Origin: Ferruginibacter sp.
Lineage (GTDB): Bacteria; Bacteroidota; Bacteroidia; Chitinophagales; Chitinophagaceae
Direction of reading: 5' to 3'
Length of the DNA: 64,000 bases
NCBI GenBank assembly: GCA_028288705.1
Contig: JAQBNH010000006.1
Location: 248,001-312,000 of the forward strand
Shown here: positions 26,425-35,116 of the stretch, piece by piece
Numbering within the stretch: position 1 is the stretch's first letter
Layout of the letters: each line of letters begins with the position of its first letter
Position numbers and translations under genes: made by a program
Notes under the pieces: generated by a model
Told to the model about the DNA's origin: nothing
What the model saw: the letters and a program-made list of their open reading frames with translations, nothing else
Databases searched by the model: none

Positions 26425-26552
26425 TTATCAACTTTATTCAACTGATTATCCACTACAAATCCACCGGCAAAACTAGTTTATTAACGGCTTATAAACATTA
26501 GAATTAACATCGGCAAAGACAACTGCTTTGAAAACAGCCCTATTTATCAACA
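26425..26552 (+). repeat. Cluster of five DnaA-box-like 9-mers
   Basis: TTATCAACT, TTATCCACT, TTATTAACG, TTATAAACA and TTATCAACA in the same orientation within 128 bases. TTATCCACT and TTATCAACA each differ from the TTATCCACA consensus at one position. Binding of DnaA is inferred, not shown. Confidence 0.5.
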
Positions 26553-26675
26553 AATTTTTTTCGCCGGATTTCTTTTTGTGCACGCACGGTTTTTTTTTGT
26601 CACTTGCTAATTTCGGGCTGATTATTTAGCTTCTTGTCCGGCTTAAGCCCCGCTTTTTATCAGGGTTGAAAAAAC

Positions 26676-26683
26676 TATCTTTG
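26676..26683 (+). promoter_or_regulatory. Bacteroidota -7 box of pheT
   Basis: TATCTTTG matches TAnnTTTG and ends 21 bases before the pheT ATG. The -33 region is only T-rich (CTTTTTAT). Confidence 0.55.
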
Positions 26684-26704
26684 CTGCGAAAATTATTTTA
26701 ATAC

Positions 26705-29131
26705 ATGATCATTTCCTATAACTGGCTGAGCGAATACCTCCCTGTGAAAATTGACCCCGAACGCTTAAGCAAGATCCTCACTTCCATTGGATTAGAAGTA
26801 GAAAGCCTTCATACATACGAATCTTTCAAAGGCGGCCTGCAGGGCCTCGTGACAGGTGAAGTTCTCACATGTGAAAAACACCCGGATGCAGACAAATTAA
26901 AAATAACCACCGTAAACACCGGCGGTGCCGCACCTCTACAGATCGTTTGCGGTGCCGCCAATGTTGCGGCAGGGCAAAAAGTAATCGTTGCCACTGTGGG
27001 AACAACCATTTACCCGACCAACGGTGAACCATTAACCATCAAAAAAGCGAAGATACGCGGCGCAGAAAGCCAGGGAATGATTTGCGCTGAAGATGAGATC
27101 GGTACAGGCACCAGTCACGACGGTATTTTGATCCTCCCGGCCGACACCCAGCCAGGATTGCCCGTCGCGGACCTTTTTGACAGCTACCAGGATTATATCT
27201 ACGAGATCGGACTTACACCTAACCGTATGGACGCAATGAGCCATATCGGTGTGGCGAGGGATGTATGTGCTTATCTCACGCACCACGACAAACAAGACAT
27301 CCAGGTAAAGCTGCCCTTTAAAAATAATTTTAAGCCTGATTCAGGGAATACGCTCATCACCGTATCGATAGAGGACAACGTTGCCTGCCAGCGGTATAGC
27401 GGAATCAGTATCAGTAACATAACGGTGGCGGATAGCCCCGCATGGCTGCAACAGAAATTAAAAGCAATCGGCCTGAAGCCCATCAACAATATCGTTGATA
27501 TCACCAATTTCATCCTGCACGAGACCGGCCAGCCCTTACATGCCTTTGATGCTTCCGCAATTACAGGCAACCAGGTGATCGTAAAAAATGCCGGTGCAGG
27601 CGAATCTTTTACAACCCTGGATGATAAAAAACGCAGCCTGACGGCAAACGACCTGGTGATTGCGAATGCCGCAACTGCGATGTGTATCGCAGGTGTTTAT
27701 GGGGGTGCTGAGAGTGGCGTTTCTGCCGCTACAAAAAACATTTTTTTAGAAAGTGCCTGGTTTAACCCGGAGAACATTCGCAAAACGTCTCTGCATCATG
27801 GCCTTCGTACGGATGCGGCTACACGCTTTGAAAAGGGCGTTGATATTTCCAATACGGTAAATGTATTGAAAAGGGCAGCCCTGCTGATTAAAGAGATCGC
27901 GGGCGGGGAGATCAGCAGTGAAATTATTGACGTATATCCGAATCCGGCAGACCAAAAAACGGTCGGCTTAAAATATCATTACCTGAAAAAATTAAGTGGT
28001 AAAAACTACCATGGGGATACGGTGAAAAATATCCTTTCCGCGCTTGGTTTCGGCATTATGAAAGAAGGCATGGACGAGATTTGGGTAACAGTGCCTTATA
28101 GTAAAACGGATATTGCTATTCCTGCTGATATCGTTGAAGAGATCATGCGTATTGACGGCCTGGATAATATTGATATTCCGGCAACGATCAGCATCTCTCC
28201 TTCCGCCGATCTGCATTCAGAAAAGATGGCCATTCATCAGAAGACCGCGAACTACTTAAGCAGCATGGGCTTTTACGAGATCTTCACTAACAGCATTACC
28301 AACAGCGCTTATTACGAACCGGAAGTTCTTTCATCAGCCGTGAAAATGATGAACAGCCTGAGTGCTGACCTGGATATTCTTCGTCCATCGATGCTGGAAA
28401 CGGGCCTCGAAGTAGTGGCCCACAATATCAACAGGAAAAATAGCCGCCTGCGCTTATACGAATTTGGCAAAACCTACGGAAGCCGCGGTGTGGGCGAATA
28501 TTATGAACATAATCACCTGGCTGTTTACGTGAGTGGAAACATTACAGAAACGACCTGGCAAACCAAGGCGGTAAAAGCAGATATTTATTACCTGAAAGCC
28601 CTTTGCGAAAAGATCGCTGCGTCGGTAGGATTATCGGCTTTCAGTGTTATCGCGGAAAATATCCCGGGTTATGAAATGTCAATGACCCTGAAATCGGGGA
28701 AGAAAACGATTGGTATTGCCGGCAAAATTCAATCAAGCCTGCTCGAGAAATTCGGCATCAAAGAACCTGTTTTTTATGCAGATATTTACTGGGACGAATT
28801 GCTGGCTGCAAAAAATAAAAAGCCTTTGCAATACCGCGAGGTCAGCCGTTTCCCTGCAGTAGAACGCGACCTGGCATTTATTCTTGATAAGAAAATTAAT
28901 TTTGCCGAAATACAGGCTGTGGTTGCTAAGGCAAACATTCCCTTACTGAAAACGGTGAAACTGTTTGATATTTTTGAGAGCGAAAAACTGGGCACCGATA
29001 AAAAATCGATGGCTGTTAATTTCACTTTCTTAGATGAAACAAAAACGCTGACAGACAAGGAAATTGATGCCATGATGCAGCAGATCATCAGTGGGGCAGA
29101 AAAAGAATTAAGCGCAGAGATCAGGAAATAA
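26705..29131 (+). CDS. pheT: Phenylalanine-tRNA ligase beta subunit
   Basis: 808 residues, the usual size. Domains in order: N-terminal MIISYNWLSEYLP, an EMAP-II-like tRNA-binding domain (about 40-150, VVTGEVLTCEKHPDADKLKI type region), the B3/B4 editing domain (about 210-400), B5 (about 410-480), a catalytic-like core, and a C-terminal FDX-ACB anticodon-binding domain (SRFPAVERDLAFILD, from about 715). It forms the alpha2-beta2 enzyme with PheS, which is not in this window. It probably starts an operon with the coiled-coil gene and zapA. Confidence 0.96.
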   Translation: MIISYNWLSEYLPVKIDPERLSKILTSIGLEVESLHTYESFKGGLQGLVTGEVLTCEKHPDADKLKITTVNTGGAAPLQIVCGAANVAAGQKVIVATVGTTIYPTNGEPLTIKKAKIRGAESQGMICAEDEIGTGTSHDGILILPADTQPGLPVADLFDSYQDYIYEIGLTPNRMDAMSHIGVARDVCAYLTHHDKQDIQVKLPFKNNFKPDSGNTLITVSIEDNVACQRYSGISISNITVADSPAWLQQKLKAIGLKPINNIVDITNFILHETGQPLHAFDASAITGNQVIVKNAGAGESFTTLDDKKRSLTANDLVIANAATAMCIAGVYGGAESGVSAATKNIFLESAWFNPENIRKTSLHHGLRTDAATRFEKGVDISNTVNVLKRAALLIKEIAGGEISSEIIDVYPNPADQKTVGLKYHYLKKLSGKNYHGDTVKNILSALGFGIMKEGMDEIWVTVPYSKTDIAIPADIVEEIMRIDGLDNIDIPATISISPSADLHSEKMAIHQKTANYLSSMGFYEIFTNSITNSAYYEPEVLSSAVKMMNSLSADLDILRPSMLETGLEVVAHNINRKNSRLRLYEFGKTYGSRGVGEYYEHNHLAVYVSGNITETTWQTKAVKADIYYLKALCEKIAASVGLSAFSVIAENIPGYEMSMTLKSGKKTIGIAGKIQSSLLEKFGIKEPVFYADIYWDELLAAKNKKPLQYREVSRFPAVERDLAFILDKKINFAEIQAVVAKANIPLLKTVKLFDIFESEKLGTDKKSMAVNFTFLDETKTLTDKEIDAMMQQIISGAEKELSAEIRK

Positions 29132-29148
29132 CAATTTAAATAAACGGC

Positions 29149-29436
29149 TTGACGACATTAAACGACCAAATCGCTACTATCAATGCCCGCGTTCAGCAAT
29201 TGCTGAAAAAGTACGAAGCATTGCAAAAGGAAAATGAAAAATACCGGGATGCCGTAAACCTGCTCCAAAAGGAACAACAACAGATCAAAGAAGAAAACGA
29301 ACGACTTCAGCAACAGAATCTTATTTTAAAAACGGCTGCTTCGCCCCTGGATGAAAAAGATAAAAAGGCATTTGAACAAAAGATTAATGCTTACCTGCGC
29401 AGCATCGATAAATGTATTTCCACATTAGGCCAATAA
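29149..29436 (+). CDS. Coiled-coil protein upstream of zapA, TTG start
   Basis: 95 residues with an almost continuous coiled coil (about 8-62, rich in Gln, Glu, Lys and Leu) and a short helical end. The only in-frame start is TTG 29149, since a stop codon lies four codons upstream and no Met occurs in the sequence. It lies 17 bases after pheT and seven bases before zapA. The position next to zapA and its coiled-coil form suggest a ZapB-like division accessory protein, but the sequence itself is too simple to assign. Confidence 0.75.
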   Translation: MTTLNDQIATINARVQQLLKKYEALQKENEKYRDAVNLLQKEQQQIKEENERLQQQNLILKTAASPLDEKDKKAFEQKINAYLRSIDKCISTLGQ

Positions 29437-29443
29437 ATTAATT

Positions 29444-29728
29444 ATGCCGGAACTCATTCCTGTCAATATTGTGATTGCCGACCGTACTTACCGGATCAAA
29501 ACCCTGCCGAAAGACGAAGAGGTAATCCGTAAAACGGTAAAGATCATCAACGATAAGGTGATCGAATTTAAAACCCAGTTTGCCGGCAAGGATATGCAGG
29601 ACTATATCGCCATGGTGATCATCTGGTACGCCACCCAAAATGTTGCCGACAGCAACAATACCATGGCCAGCCAGGAATTGGCAGAAGGACTGCAAAAACT
29701 GGAAGCTCAACTCAGCAAAGTTTTATAA
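29444..29728 (+). CDS. zapA: Cell division protein ZapA
   Basis: 94 residues. PVNIVIADRTYRIKTLPKDEEVIRK is the beta-hairpin start typical of ZapA (IxIxGrxYxl...), followed by a long helix that dimerises. ZapA binds and bundles FtsZ at mid-cell. It comes seven bases after a coiled-coil gene, in an operon-like arrangement with pheT. Confidence 0.88.
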   Translation: MPELIPVNIVIADRTYRIKTLPKDEEVIRKTVKIINDKVIEFKTQFAGKDMQDYIAMVIIWYATQNVADSNNTMASQELAEGLQKLEAQLSKVL

Positions 29729-29791
29729 TTCAGCAGCGCCGGGCTTTCTGCGGCCATTTCTTTCCCCCGAATAACCTATTTACAAAATTCT

Positions 29792-29799
29792 TATCTTCG
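29792..29799 (+). promoter_or_regulatory. Weak -7 box before rny
   Basis: TATCTTCG differs from TAnnTTTG at one base. It would give an mRNA leader of roughly 75 bases before the rny start, within the 152-base gap after zapA. Confidence 0.35.
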
Positions 29800-29880
29800 C
29801 CTATTAACCAACTAACTTACCCGTTATGGGCAGAGTCAGGAGATACAATATTGTGAATCAGCTTAAAACAACAAATTTAA

Positions 29881-31446
29881 ATGGAACCGAATATACTTTC
29901 CATCATCATAGGTGTGGCCGCTCTGGTAGTGGGTATCATCCTGGGTAAAGTCATTTTTGCAAAAAACACGAGTAAACAGGTACAGGAAGCCGAGATCCAG
30001 GCCCAGAAGATCATTGCAGAAGGACAATTAAAAGCTGAAACAGCTAAAAAAGAAAAGGAACTGGAAGCAAAAGAGCGGTTTGTTCAGTTAAAATCGGATC
30101 ATGACCGCGAAATCCTGCAGCGGAGCCAAAAGATCAACGAAGCAGAAAACCGTATTAAACAGAAAGAACAGGGACTCAACTCGAAAGAAGGCAACCTGGA
30201 AAAACAACTGAAGGAAAACGAAGCGATCAAGGAAAACCTGAACCGCCAGATCGAGGTCGTTAATATCAAGCGTACGGAACTGGAAAAACACCAGGAAGAA
30301 CATATCCGCCGTTTAGAAAAAGTGGCAGGATTATCTGCAGAAGATGCCAAAGCGCAGCTGATCGAAAGCCTGAAGCAGGAAGCTCATTCCAAAGCATTGG
30401 TATTGCAACAGGAAATTATCGAAGATGCCAAACAAAAAGCCGGCAAAGAGGCCCGTAAGATCGTGATTCAAACAATCCAGCGTACAGCAGCTGAACAGGC
30501 CATTGAAAATTCTATCACTGTATTTAACCTGGAAAGCGACGAGATCAAAGGTTCTATTATTGGCCGTGAAGGCCGGAATATCCGCGCGATTGAAGCGGCA
30601 ACCGGTGTTGACCTGATCGTTGATGACACGCCGGAAGCGATTGTACTTTCTTCATTTGACCCGTTGCGCCGTGAGATCGCGCGTCTTTCTTTACAAAGAT
30701 TGGTGGCAGATGGCAGGATTCACCCGGCACGTATTGAAGAAGTGGTAGAAAAAACCAAACGCCAGCTGGACGACCAGGTGATGGAGATCGGTGAAAGAAC
30801 CGTGATCGAACTGGGGATACATGGCCTTCATAAAGAATTGATCAGGATGGTAGGAAGGATGCGTTTCCGTTCCTCTTACGGCCAGAACTTATTAATGCAC
30901 AGCCGCGAAACAGCGAACCTTTGCGGTATCATGGCTGCAGAACTGGGTATGAACCCGAAGCTGGCGAAAAGAGCCGGTTTGTTACACGATATTGGTAAAG
31001 TACCGGATGAAGAAACAGAATTAAGCCATGCGTTGCTAGGTGCTAAACTGGCAGAAAAATACGGGGAGAACCCGGCGGTGGTAAATGCCATCGGTGCTCA
31101 CCATGATGAAATGGAAATGCAGTATGTAATTTCCCCGATCGTTCAGGCCTGTGATGCCATTAGTGGTGCACGCCCGGGAGCCAGGAGGGAGATCATGCAA
31201 CAATATATCCAGCGGATTAAAGACCTGGAAAACCTTGCCCTTGCCTATAATGGTGTGGAAAAAGCGTATGCGATCCAGGCCGGCCGTGAGTTGCGGGTAA
31301 TCGTGGAAGCAGATAAAGTAAGTGATGCCGACAGCGATAAACTGAGTTTCGAGATCGCGCAGAAGATCCAGACGGAAATGACCTTCCCGGGCCAGATCAA
31401 AGTGACTGTTATCCGGGAAAAAAGGGCGATTAATATTGCCCGTTAA
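29881..31446 (+). CDS. rny: Ribonuclease Y
   Basis: 521 residues: an N-terminal membrane helix (about 5-24, [19 protein letters not shown]), a long coiled coil (about 30-190), a KH domain ([15 protein letters not shown] near 224) and an HD phosphohydrolase domain ([12 protein letters not shown] near 366, [10 protein letters not shown] near 405). It is a membrane-tethered endoribonuclease that initiates mRNA decay. It is monocistronic by spacing, 152 bases after zapA. Confidence 0.96.
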   Translation: MEPNILSIIIGVAALVVGIILGKVIFAKNTSKQVQEAEIQAQKIIAEGQLKAETAKKEKELEAKERFVQLKSDHDREILQRSQKINEAENRIKQKEQGLNSKEGNLEKQLKENEAIKENLNRQIEVVNIKRTELEKHQEEHIRRLEKVAGLSAEDAKAQLIESLKQEAHSKALVLQQEIIEDAKQKAGKEARKIVIQTIQRTAAEQAIENSITVFNLESDEIKGSIIGREGRNIRAIEAATGVDLIVDDTPEAIVLSSFDPLRREIARLSLQRLVADGRIHPARIEEVVEKTKRQLDDQVMEIGERTVIELGIHGLHKELIRMVGRMRFRSSYGQNLLMHSRETANLCGIMAAELGMNPKLAKRAGLLHDIGKVPDEETELSHALLGAKLAEKYGENPAVVNAIGAHHDEMEMQYVISPIVQACDAISGARPGARREIMQQYIQRIKDLENLALAYNGVEKAYAIQAGRELRVIVEADKVSDADSDKLSFEIAQKIQTEMTFPGQIKVTVIREKRAINIAR

Positions 31447-31545
31447 AACATTGATCTTCATTAGCTAAACACAGGCTGGTAAAGGGCGGACAGGCAGCAT
31501 GAAAAAAAAATATTCTTCATCTGCTGATAATTATTAATTAAACCC

Positions 31546-31553
31546 TACCTTTG
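31546..31553 (+). promoter_or_regulatory. Bacteroidota -7 box of rplS
   Basis: TACCTTTG matches TAnnTTTG and ends 21 bases before the rplS ATG, following an AT-rich stretch. Confidence 0.6.
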
Positions 31554-31574
31554 CCATCCGAAAAAAAAACAGAT

Positions 31575-31952
31575 ATGAACGCAATTGATTTTGTTCATGA
31601 GCAGTTGACTACTAAACCAACGCTTCCGACATTTAAAGCAGGTGACAACGTTACCGTTAACTATAAAATCGTTGAGGGTACCAAAGAACGTATCCAGAGT
31701 TTTAAGGGTGATGTGATCAAACGCCAGGGTACTGGTGCTACCGCATCTTTCACCGTTCGTAAGATCAGTGATGGTGTAGGTGTAGAACGTTTATTTCCTG
31801 TATTCTCTCCAAACATTGAAAGCATTGTTTTAAATAAAGTAGGCCGTGTTCGCCGTGCTAAATTGTATTTCCTTCGTGAAAGAAGTGGTAAAAGCGCACG
31901 TATTAAAGAAAAACGTATGGCTGTTGGTACAAAGAAAAAAGCAAAAGCTTAA
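31575..31952 (+). CDS. rplS: 50S ribosomal protein L19
   Basis: 125 residues from ATG 31575; an upstream TTG falls inside the promoter box and is rejected. The L19 core is clear: [50 protein letters not shown] and [21 protein letters not shown]. It sits at the 30S-50S interface. It has its own promoter and terminator, so it is monocistronic here rather than in the rpsP-rimM-trmD-rplS operon seen in many bacteria. Confidence 0.97.
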   Translation: MNAIDFVHEQLTTKPTLPTFKAGDNVTVNYKIVEGTKERIQSFKGDVIKRQGTGATASFTVRKISDGVGVERLFPVFSPNIESIVLNKVGRVRRAKLYFLRERSGKSARIKEKRMAVGTKKKAKA

Positions 31953-31973
31953 GCTAACTCTTTATAGTAAAAA

Positions 31974-32003
31974 AGCGGTAACCTCCAGGTTGCCGCTTTT
32001 TTT
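31974..32003 (+). terminator. Intrinsic terminator of rplS
   Basis: AGCGGTAACC, loop TCCA, GGTTGCCGCT form a 10-bp stem with one wobble, flanked by an A run and followed by seven T. It starts 21 bases after the stop codon. Confidence 0.9.
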
Positions 32004-32108
32004 ATGTCCTTTCTTAGCGCTATTCCGGGGCATGAAGAAAATAAAGTTAACCTGCCGTTAAACCAAATCTTCCTCTTGCGATCGAAGTATGCAATATCTA
32101 AAAACCTG

Positions 32109-32116
32109 TATCTTTG
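32109..32116 (+). promoter_or_regulatory. Bacteroidota -7 box of tatA
   Basis: TATCTTTG matches TAnnTTTG and ends 18 bases before the tatA ATG. Confidence 0.6.
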
Positions 32117-32134
32117 CCGCTCAAATCACAACTT

Positions 32135-32365
32135 ATGACACTCAATTTAATTAACCCGGTTTTCCTGATCTCTATGCCTGGTGGCAGCGAGTGGATCCTT
32201 ATCATTCTTGTTGTTTTACTGATGTTTGGTGGTAAGAAAATCCCTGAGCTGATGCGCGGTGTTGGCCGTGGTATGCGTGAATTTAACGATGCTAAAAACA
32301 ACGTGAAAAATGAGATCGAGGAAGGAATGAAAGAAAAACCTAAGCCGGAAGTTCCACAACCATAA
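32135..32365 (+). CDS. tatA: Sec-independent translocase protein TatA
   Basis: 76 residues from ATG 32135: a membrane helix ([19 protein letters not shown], about 18-36), the hinge, an amphipathic helix ([18 protein letters not shown]) and a charged proline-rich tail. FGGKKIPEL is the usual FG hinge. It forms the pore for folded twin-arginine proteins with TatC, which is not in this window. Terminated by a long hairpin downstream. Confidence 0.92.
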   Translation: MTLNLINPVFLISMPGGSEWILIILVVLLMFGGKKIPELMRGVGRGMREFNDAKNNVKNEIEEGMKEKPKPEVPQP

Positions 32366-32383
32366 TTTATCTCTTTTATTATT

Positions 32384-32450
32384 TCAGCCGAAGCGTGCCA
32401 CAACTTCTGATCAGTATCGGAATATGTCGTATGCTTCGGCTGATTGTTTT
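32384..32450 (+). terminator. Long hairpin between tatA and gatA, probable terminator
   Basis: TCAGCCGAAGC (32384-32394) and GCTTCGGCTGA (32433-32443) form a perfect 11-bp stem, extendable by wobble pairs to about 15, with an inner TTCTGA/TCGGAA mini-stem. TTGTTTTTA follows the outer stem. The 38-base interior is unusually long for a simple terminator. Confidence 0.65.
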
Positions 32451-32470
32451 TACGACCAACCCTGTTGCAC

Positions 32471-33919
32471 ATGTTCTCTTTCCAAAACATCTCTTATTAC
32501 CAGCAGCAGCTCACCGGCGAGGAAACAACCTGCGCGGCCGCTGTTGAATATTATCTCCATAAAATTAACGGGGCAAACCACTTAAATGCGTTCGTGGAAG
32601 TTTACGCAGAAGAAGCACGTGCACGGGCCGCATACCTGGATGAGCAACGTAAAAATGGCCAGCCCCTGAAAAAATTGCATGGCGTTGTGATCGCTATCAA
32701 AGATGTGATTTGTTACAAAGACCATCACGTTACTGCCGCCTCCGCAATCTTAAAAAACTTTCAATCTCTTTATACGGCAACCGCGCTACAATATCTGATA
32801 GATGAAGAAGCGATCATCATCGGCAACTGTAACTGCGATGAATTCGCCATGGGCAGCAGCAACGAAAACTCCGTGTATGGAAACGTGTTGAATGCGCTCG
32901 ACCAGACAAAAGTTCCCGGAGGTTCTTCGGGTGGAAGCGCTGTGGCTGTACAAGCCGGCTTATGCATGCTCAGCCTGGGTAGTGATACCGGTGGATCTGT
33001 GCGCCAGCCCGCAGACTTCTGTGGCATTATTGGCTTTAAACCGGGCTATGGGCGTATCTCCCGTTATGGATTGATCGCTTATGCCTCTTCATTCGACCAG
33101 ATCGGGATCTTTGGAACGAATATCCCCGATATTGCTTTACTCTTGTCCGTTATGAGCCGGCAGGATCGTATGGACAGCACCATGGACCAGTCACCGGTTA
33201 TTGAACGATCGGCAGAGGTGAAAAAAACCTATTCCTTTTGCCTTTTTAACGAAGTGATGGAACATCCTTCACTTGATCCGGAGATAAAAAAGGGCATTGA
33301 ACTCCTCGCCACAAAACTGGAAGGAGAAGGCCACAGCATCAAACGAATTTCCTTTAACCTGATCGACCATATTGTGCCGGCCTATTATGTGCTCACGACT
33401 GCTGAAGCCAGTTCGAACCTTTCGAGATATGACGGTGTGCGGTACGGGCACAGGAGCTCAAAGCCAACAACAGACCTGGAGCAGTTCTACCGGCAGAACC
33501 GGTCGGAAGGATTTGGTGCAGAAGTAAAACGCCGGATCATGCTCGGAACGTTCGTCCTGAGCACCGGGTACTATGATGCTTATTTTCAAAAAGCACAAGA
33601 GATCCGCCGCCTGCTCGTTAACCAGGTGAACGAAATTTTCGCTGAAGTCGATGCGATCCTTATGCCAACGGTGCCGGCGACTGCTTTTCCACTGGGGCAG
33701 GACCAAAAAGACCCACTTGCCACCTATTTAGCCGATATTTTCACGGTATTTGCTAACCTCACAGGAATCCCGGGGATTTCATTGCCCTTGTTTTCACACA
33801 GTAATAACATGCCTTTTGGGGTACAGGTTATGACAAACAAGCAGGATGAATTAACTTTGTTCGATATATCAGCCATGCTGATGCAGCATAAAATGCGGGC
33901 AACAGCATCTAACATATGA
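32471..33919 (+). CDS. gatA: Asp-tRNA(Asn)/Glu-tRNA(Gln) amidotransferase subunit A
   Basis: 482 residues from ATG 32471 (MFSFQNISYY). It is an amidase-signature enzyme with the Lys-Ser-Ser triad: Lys in GVVIAIKDV near residue 78, the cis-Ser in LGSDTGGSVRQPA near 176, and nucleophile Ser in VPGGSSGGSA near 154. It supplies ammonia from glutamine for transamidation with GatB and GatC, which lie elsewhere. The stop codon overlaps the start of the lytic transglycosylase gene (ATGA). Confidence 0.94.
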   Translation: MFSFQNISYYQQQLTGEETTCAAAVEYYLHKINGANHLNAFVEVYAEEARARAAYLDEQRKNGQPLKKLHGVVIAIKDVICYKDHHVTAASAILKNFQSLYTATALQYLIDEEAIIIGNCNCDEFAMGSSNENSVYGNVLNALDQTKVPGGSSGGSAVAVQAGLCMLSLGSDTGGSVRQPADFCGIIGFKPGYGRISRYGLIAYASSFDQIGIFGTNIPDIALLLSVMSRQDRMDSTMDQSPVIERSAEVKKTYSFCLFNEVMEHPSLDPEIKKGIELLATKLEGEGHSIKRISFNLIDHIVPAYYVLTTAEASSNLSRYDGVRYGHRSSKPTTDLEQFYRQNRSEGFGAEVKRRIMLGTFVLSTGYYDAYFQKAQEIRRLLVNQVNEIFAEVDAILMPTVPATAFPLGQDQKDPLATYLADIFTVFANLTGIPGISLPLFSHSNNMPFGVQVMTNKQDELTLFDISAMLMQHKMRATASNI

Positions 33920-35100
33920 TGAAAAAATATCTTTTTTACTTATTATTAGCCGGCCTCGGCCTTCCTGTTGTTTCGGACGCCCAAACAAAAACCGGGGTTG
34001 ATTCCGTTCGGCTAACAACGGATACCCTTGCCCCAAATGAAATTGTGGAAGATATCATCATTGACGAGATTGTGCAGGAGAAAAAAGCCCCTGCAAAAGA
34101 CAAGGTGCAATACTTCAGCCAGCTCACCCGCTACGGGTTCAAAAATCTGTTCTCGCGGAATGGCTACAATCCAACGCTTCCCTACTCGTCGCAGGTAAAT
34201 CCCAATGCTGAAAATTATATGCAGGACTACCTGCGTGTTCATACAAAAAGCCTCACCAAAATGAAGTCATGGGGAATGCCCTACTTCAACCTCATTGATA
34301 ATATTTTCGCACAATACGGTCTGCCAAGAGAATTGAAATACCTCGCTGTTATTGAAAGCAACCTGAGCACCGCAGCAACCAGTTGGGTTGGGGCAGGTGG
34401 ACCATGGCAGTTCATGCCGTACACGGCGCGTGATTATGGACTGGTCGTAAATGGCAATTTTGATGAGCGCCGCGATTATTATAAAAGCACCCATGCGGCC
34501 GCACGTTACCTGCTGACCTTATACAAACAAATGCATGATTGGCTATTGGTGATCGCAGCCTATAATGGGGGTCCGGGTCGTGTGGAAAGCGCGATCAAAA
34601 GAAGTGGTAGCAAGAACTTCTGGGCCCTGCAATATTATCTCCCGGAAGAAAGCCGCAATCACGTGAAAAAATTCATTGCGACCCATTACATCATGGAAGG
34701 CGTAAATCCTCCCGGCTCTGGCGGGCAGTTTACCGCAAGTACCGTGGGCATGTCTGCTGTATCAAATCCTTATAACAACAAACCGACGTTATCTGTGGCA
34801 GAAATGGAGCAGGCAGAAACGCAGACGATCTCGGGGAAATACAATTCTATGATCATCGCAAAAAACCTGGTGATCGATATCGCTTTATTCAACCGTTACA
34901 ATCCGCAGTTCGATCAGTTGCTGAATGCCAATGGGCAGTATGAACTGATCCTTCCTGCAGATAAAATGCAATTGTTCCTCGCAACAAAGTACCAGATCTT
35001 AAATGAATGTGTGCAGCTATTGCTGGATGACAATAATATCCCCAATAATAAAACGGTTTATCCTGCGAAGTATAACCGCACGAAGAAAAAAGTCCGCTAA
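33916..35100 (+). CDS. Secreted lytic transglycosylase (MltD-like)
   Basis: 394 residues: a signal peptide (cleavage after VVSDAQ, about 23), a linker rich in acidic residues, and an SLT goose-lysozyme-like domain with catalytic Glu147 in YLAVIESNLSTAA and the supporting GAGGPWQFMPYTARDYG and AAYNGGPGRVESAI motifs. A C-terminal helical stretch resembles the degenerate end of MltD-type proteins but no clear LysM repeat is seen. It cleaves peptidoglycan in the periplasm. Translationally coupled to gatA by a four-base overlap. Confidence 0.92.
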   Translation: MMKKYLFYLLLAGLGLPVVSDAQTKTGVDSVRLTTDTLAPNEIVEDIIIDEIVQEKKAPAKDKVQYFSQLTRYGFKNLFSRNGYNPTLPYSSQVNPNAENYMQDYLRVHTKSLTKMKSWGMPYFNLIDNIFAQYGLPRELKYLAVIESNLSTAATSWVGAGGPWQFMPYTARDYGLVVNGNFDERRDYYKSTHAAARYLLTLYKQMHDWLLVIAAYNGGPGRVESAIKRSGSKNFWALQYYLPEESRNHVKKFIATHYIMEGVNPPGSGGQFTASTVGMSAVSNPYNNKPTLSVAEMEQAETQTISGKYNSMIIAKNLVIDIALFNRYNPQFDQLLNANGQYELILPADKMQLFLATKYQILNECVQLLLDDNNIPNNKTVYPAKYNRTKKKVR

Positions 35101-35116
35101 TTATTTATTGAATGGA

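Larger units (their letters stand above)
26250..26704. other. 455-base gene-free gap between dnaB and pheT; candidate origin or DnaA-regulated region
   Basis: Divergent intergenic region without a supported gene. It contains five TTATnnAC-type 9-mers on one strand at 26425-26433, 26446-26454, 26478-26486, 26489-26497 and 26544-26552, a near-duplicate AATTAACAT(T)CGGC at 26409-26422 and 26502-26514, and poly-T tracts between 26550 and 26605. The pheT promoter box is at its right end. Confidence 0.5.

Noticed and set aside
29729-29880. Possible 6S RNA in the gap after zapA
   Set aside because: In Gammaproteobacteria 6S RNA follows zapA, so the gap was checked, but I could not find a long closing stem with a central bubble. 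A weak promoter box for rny explains part of the gap. A covariance search with the 6S model would decide.
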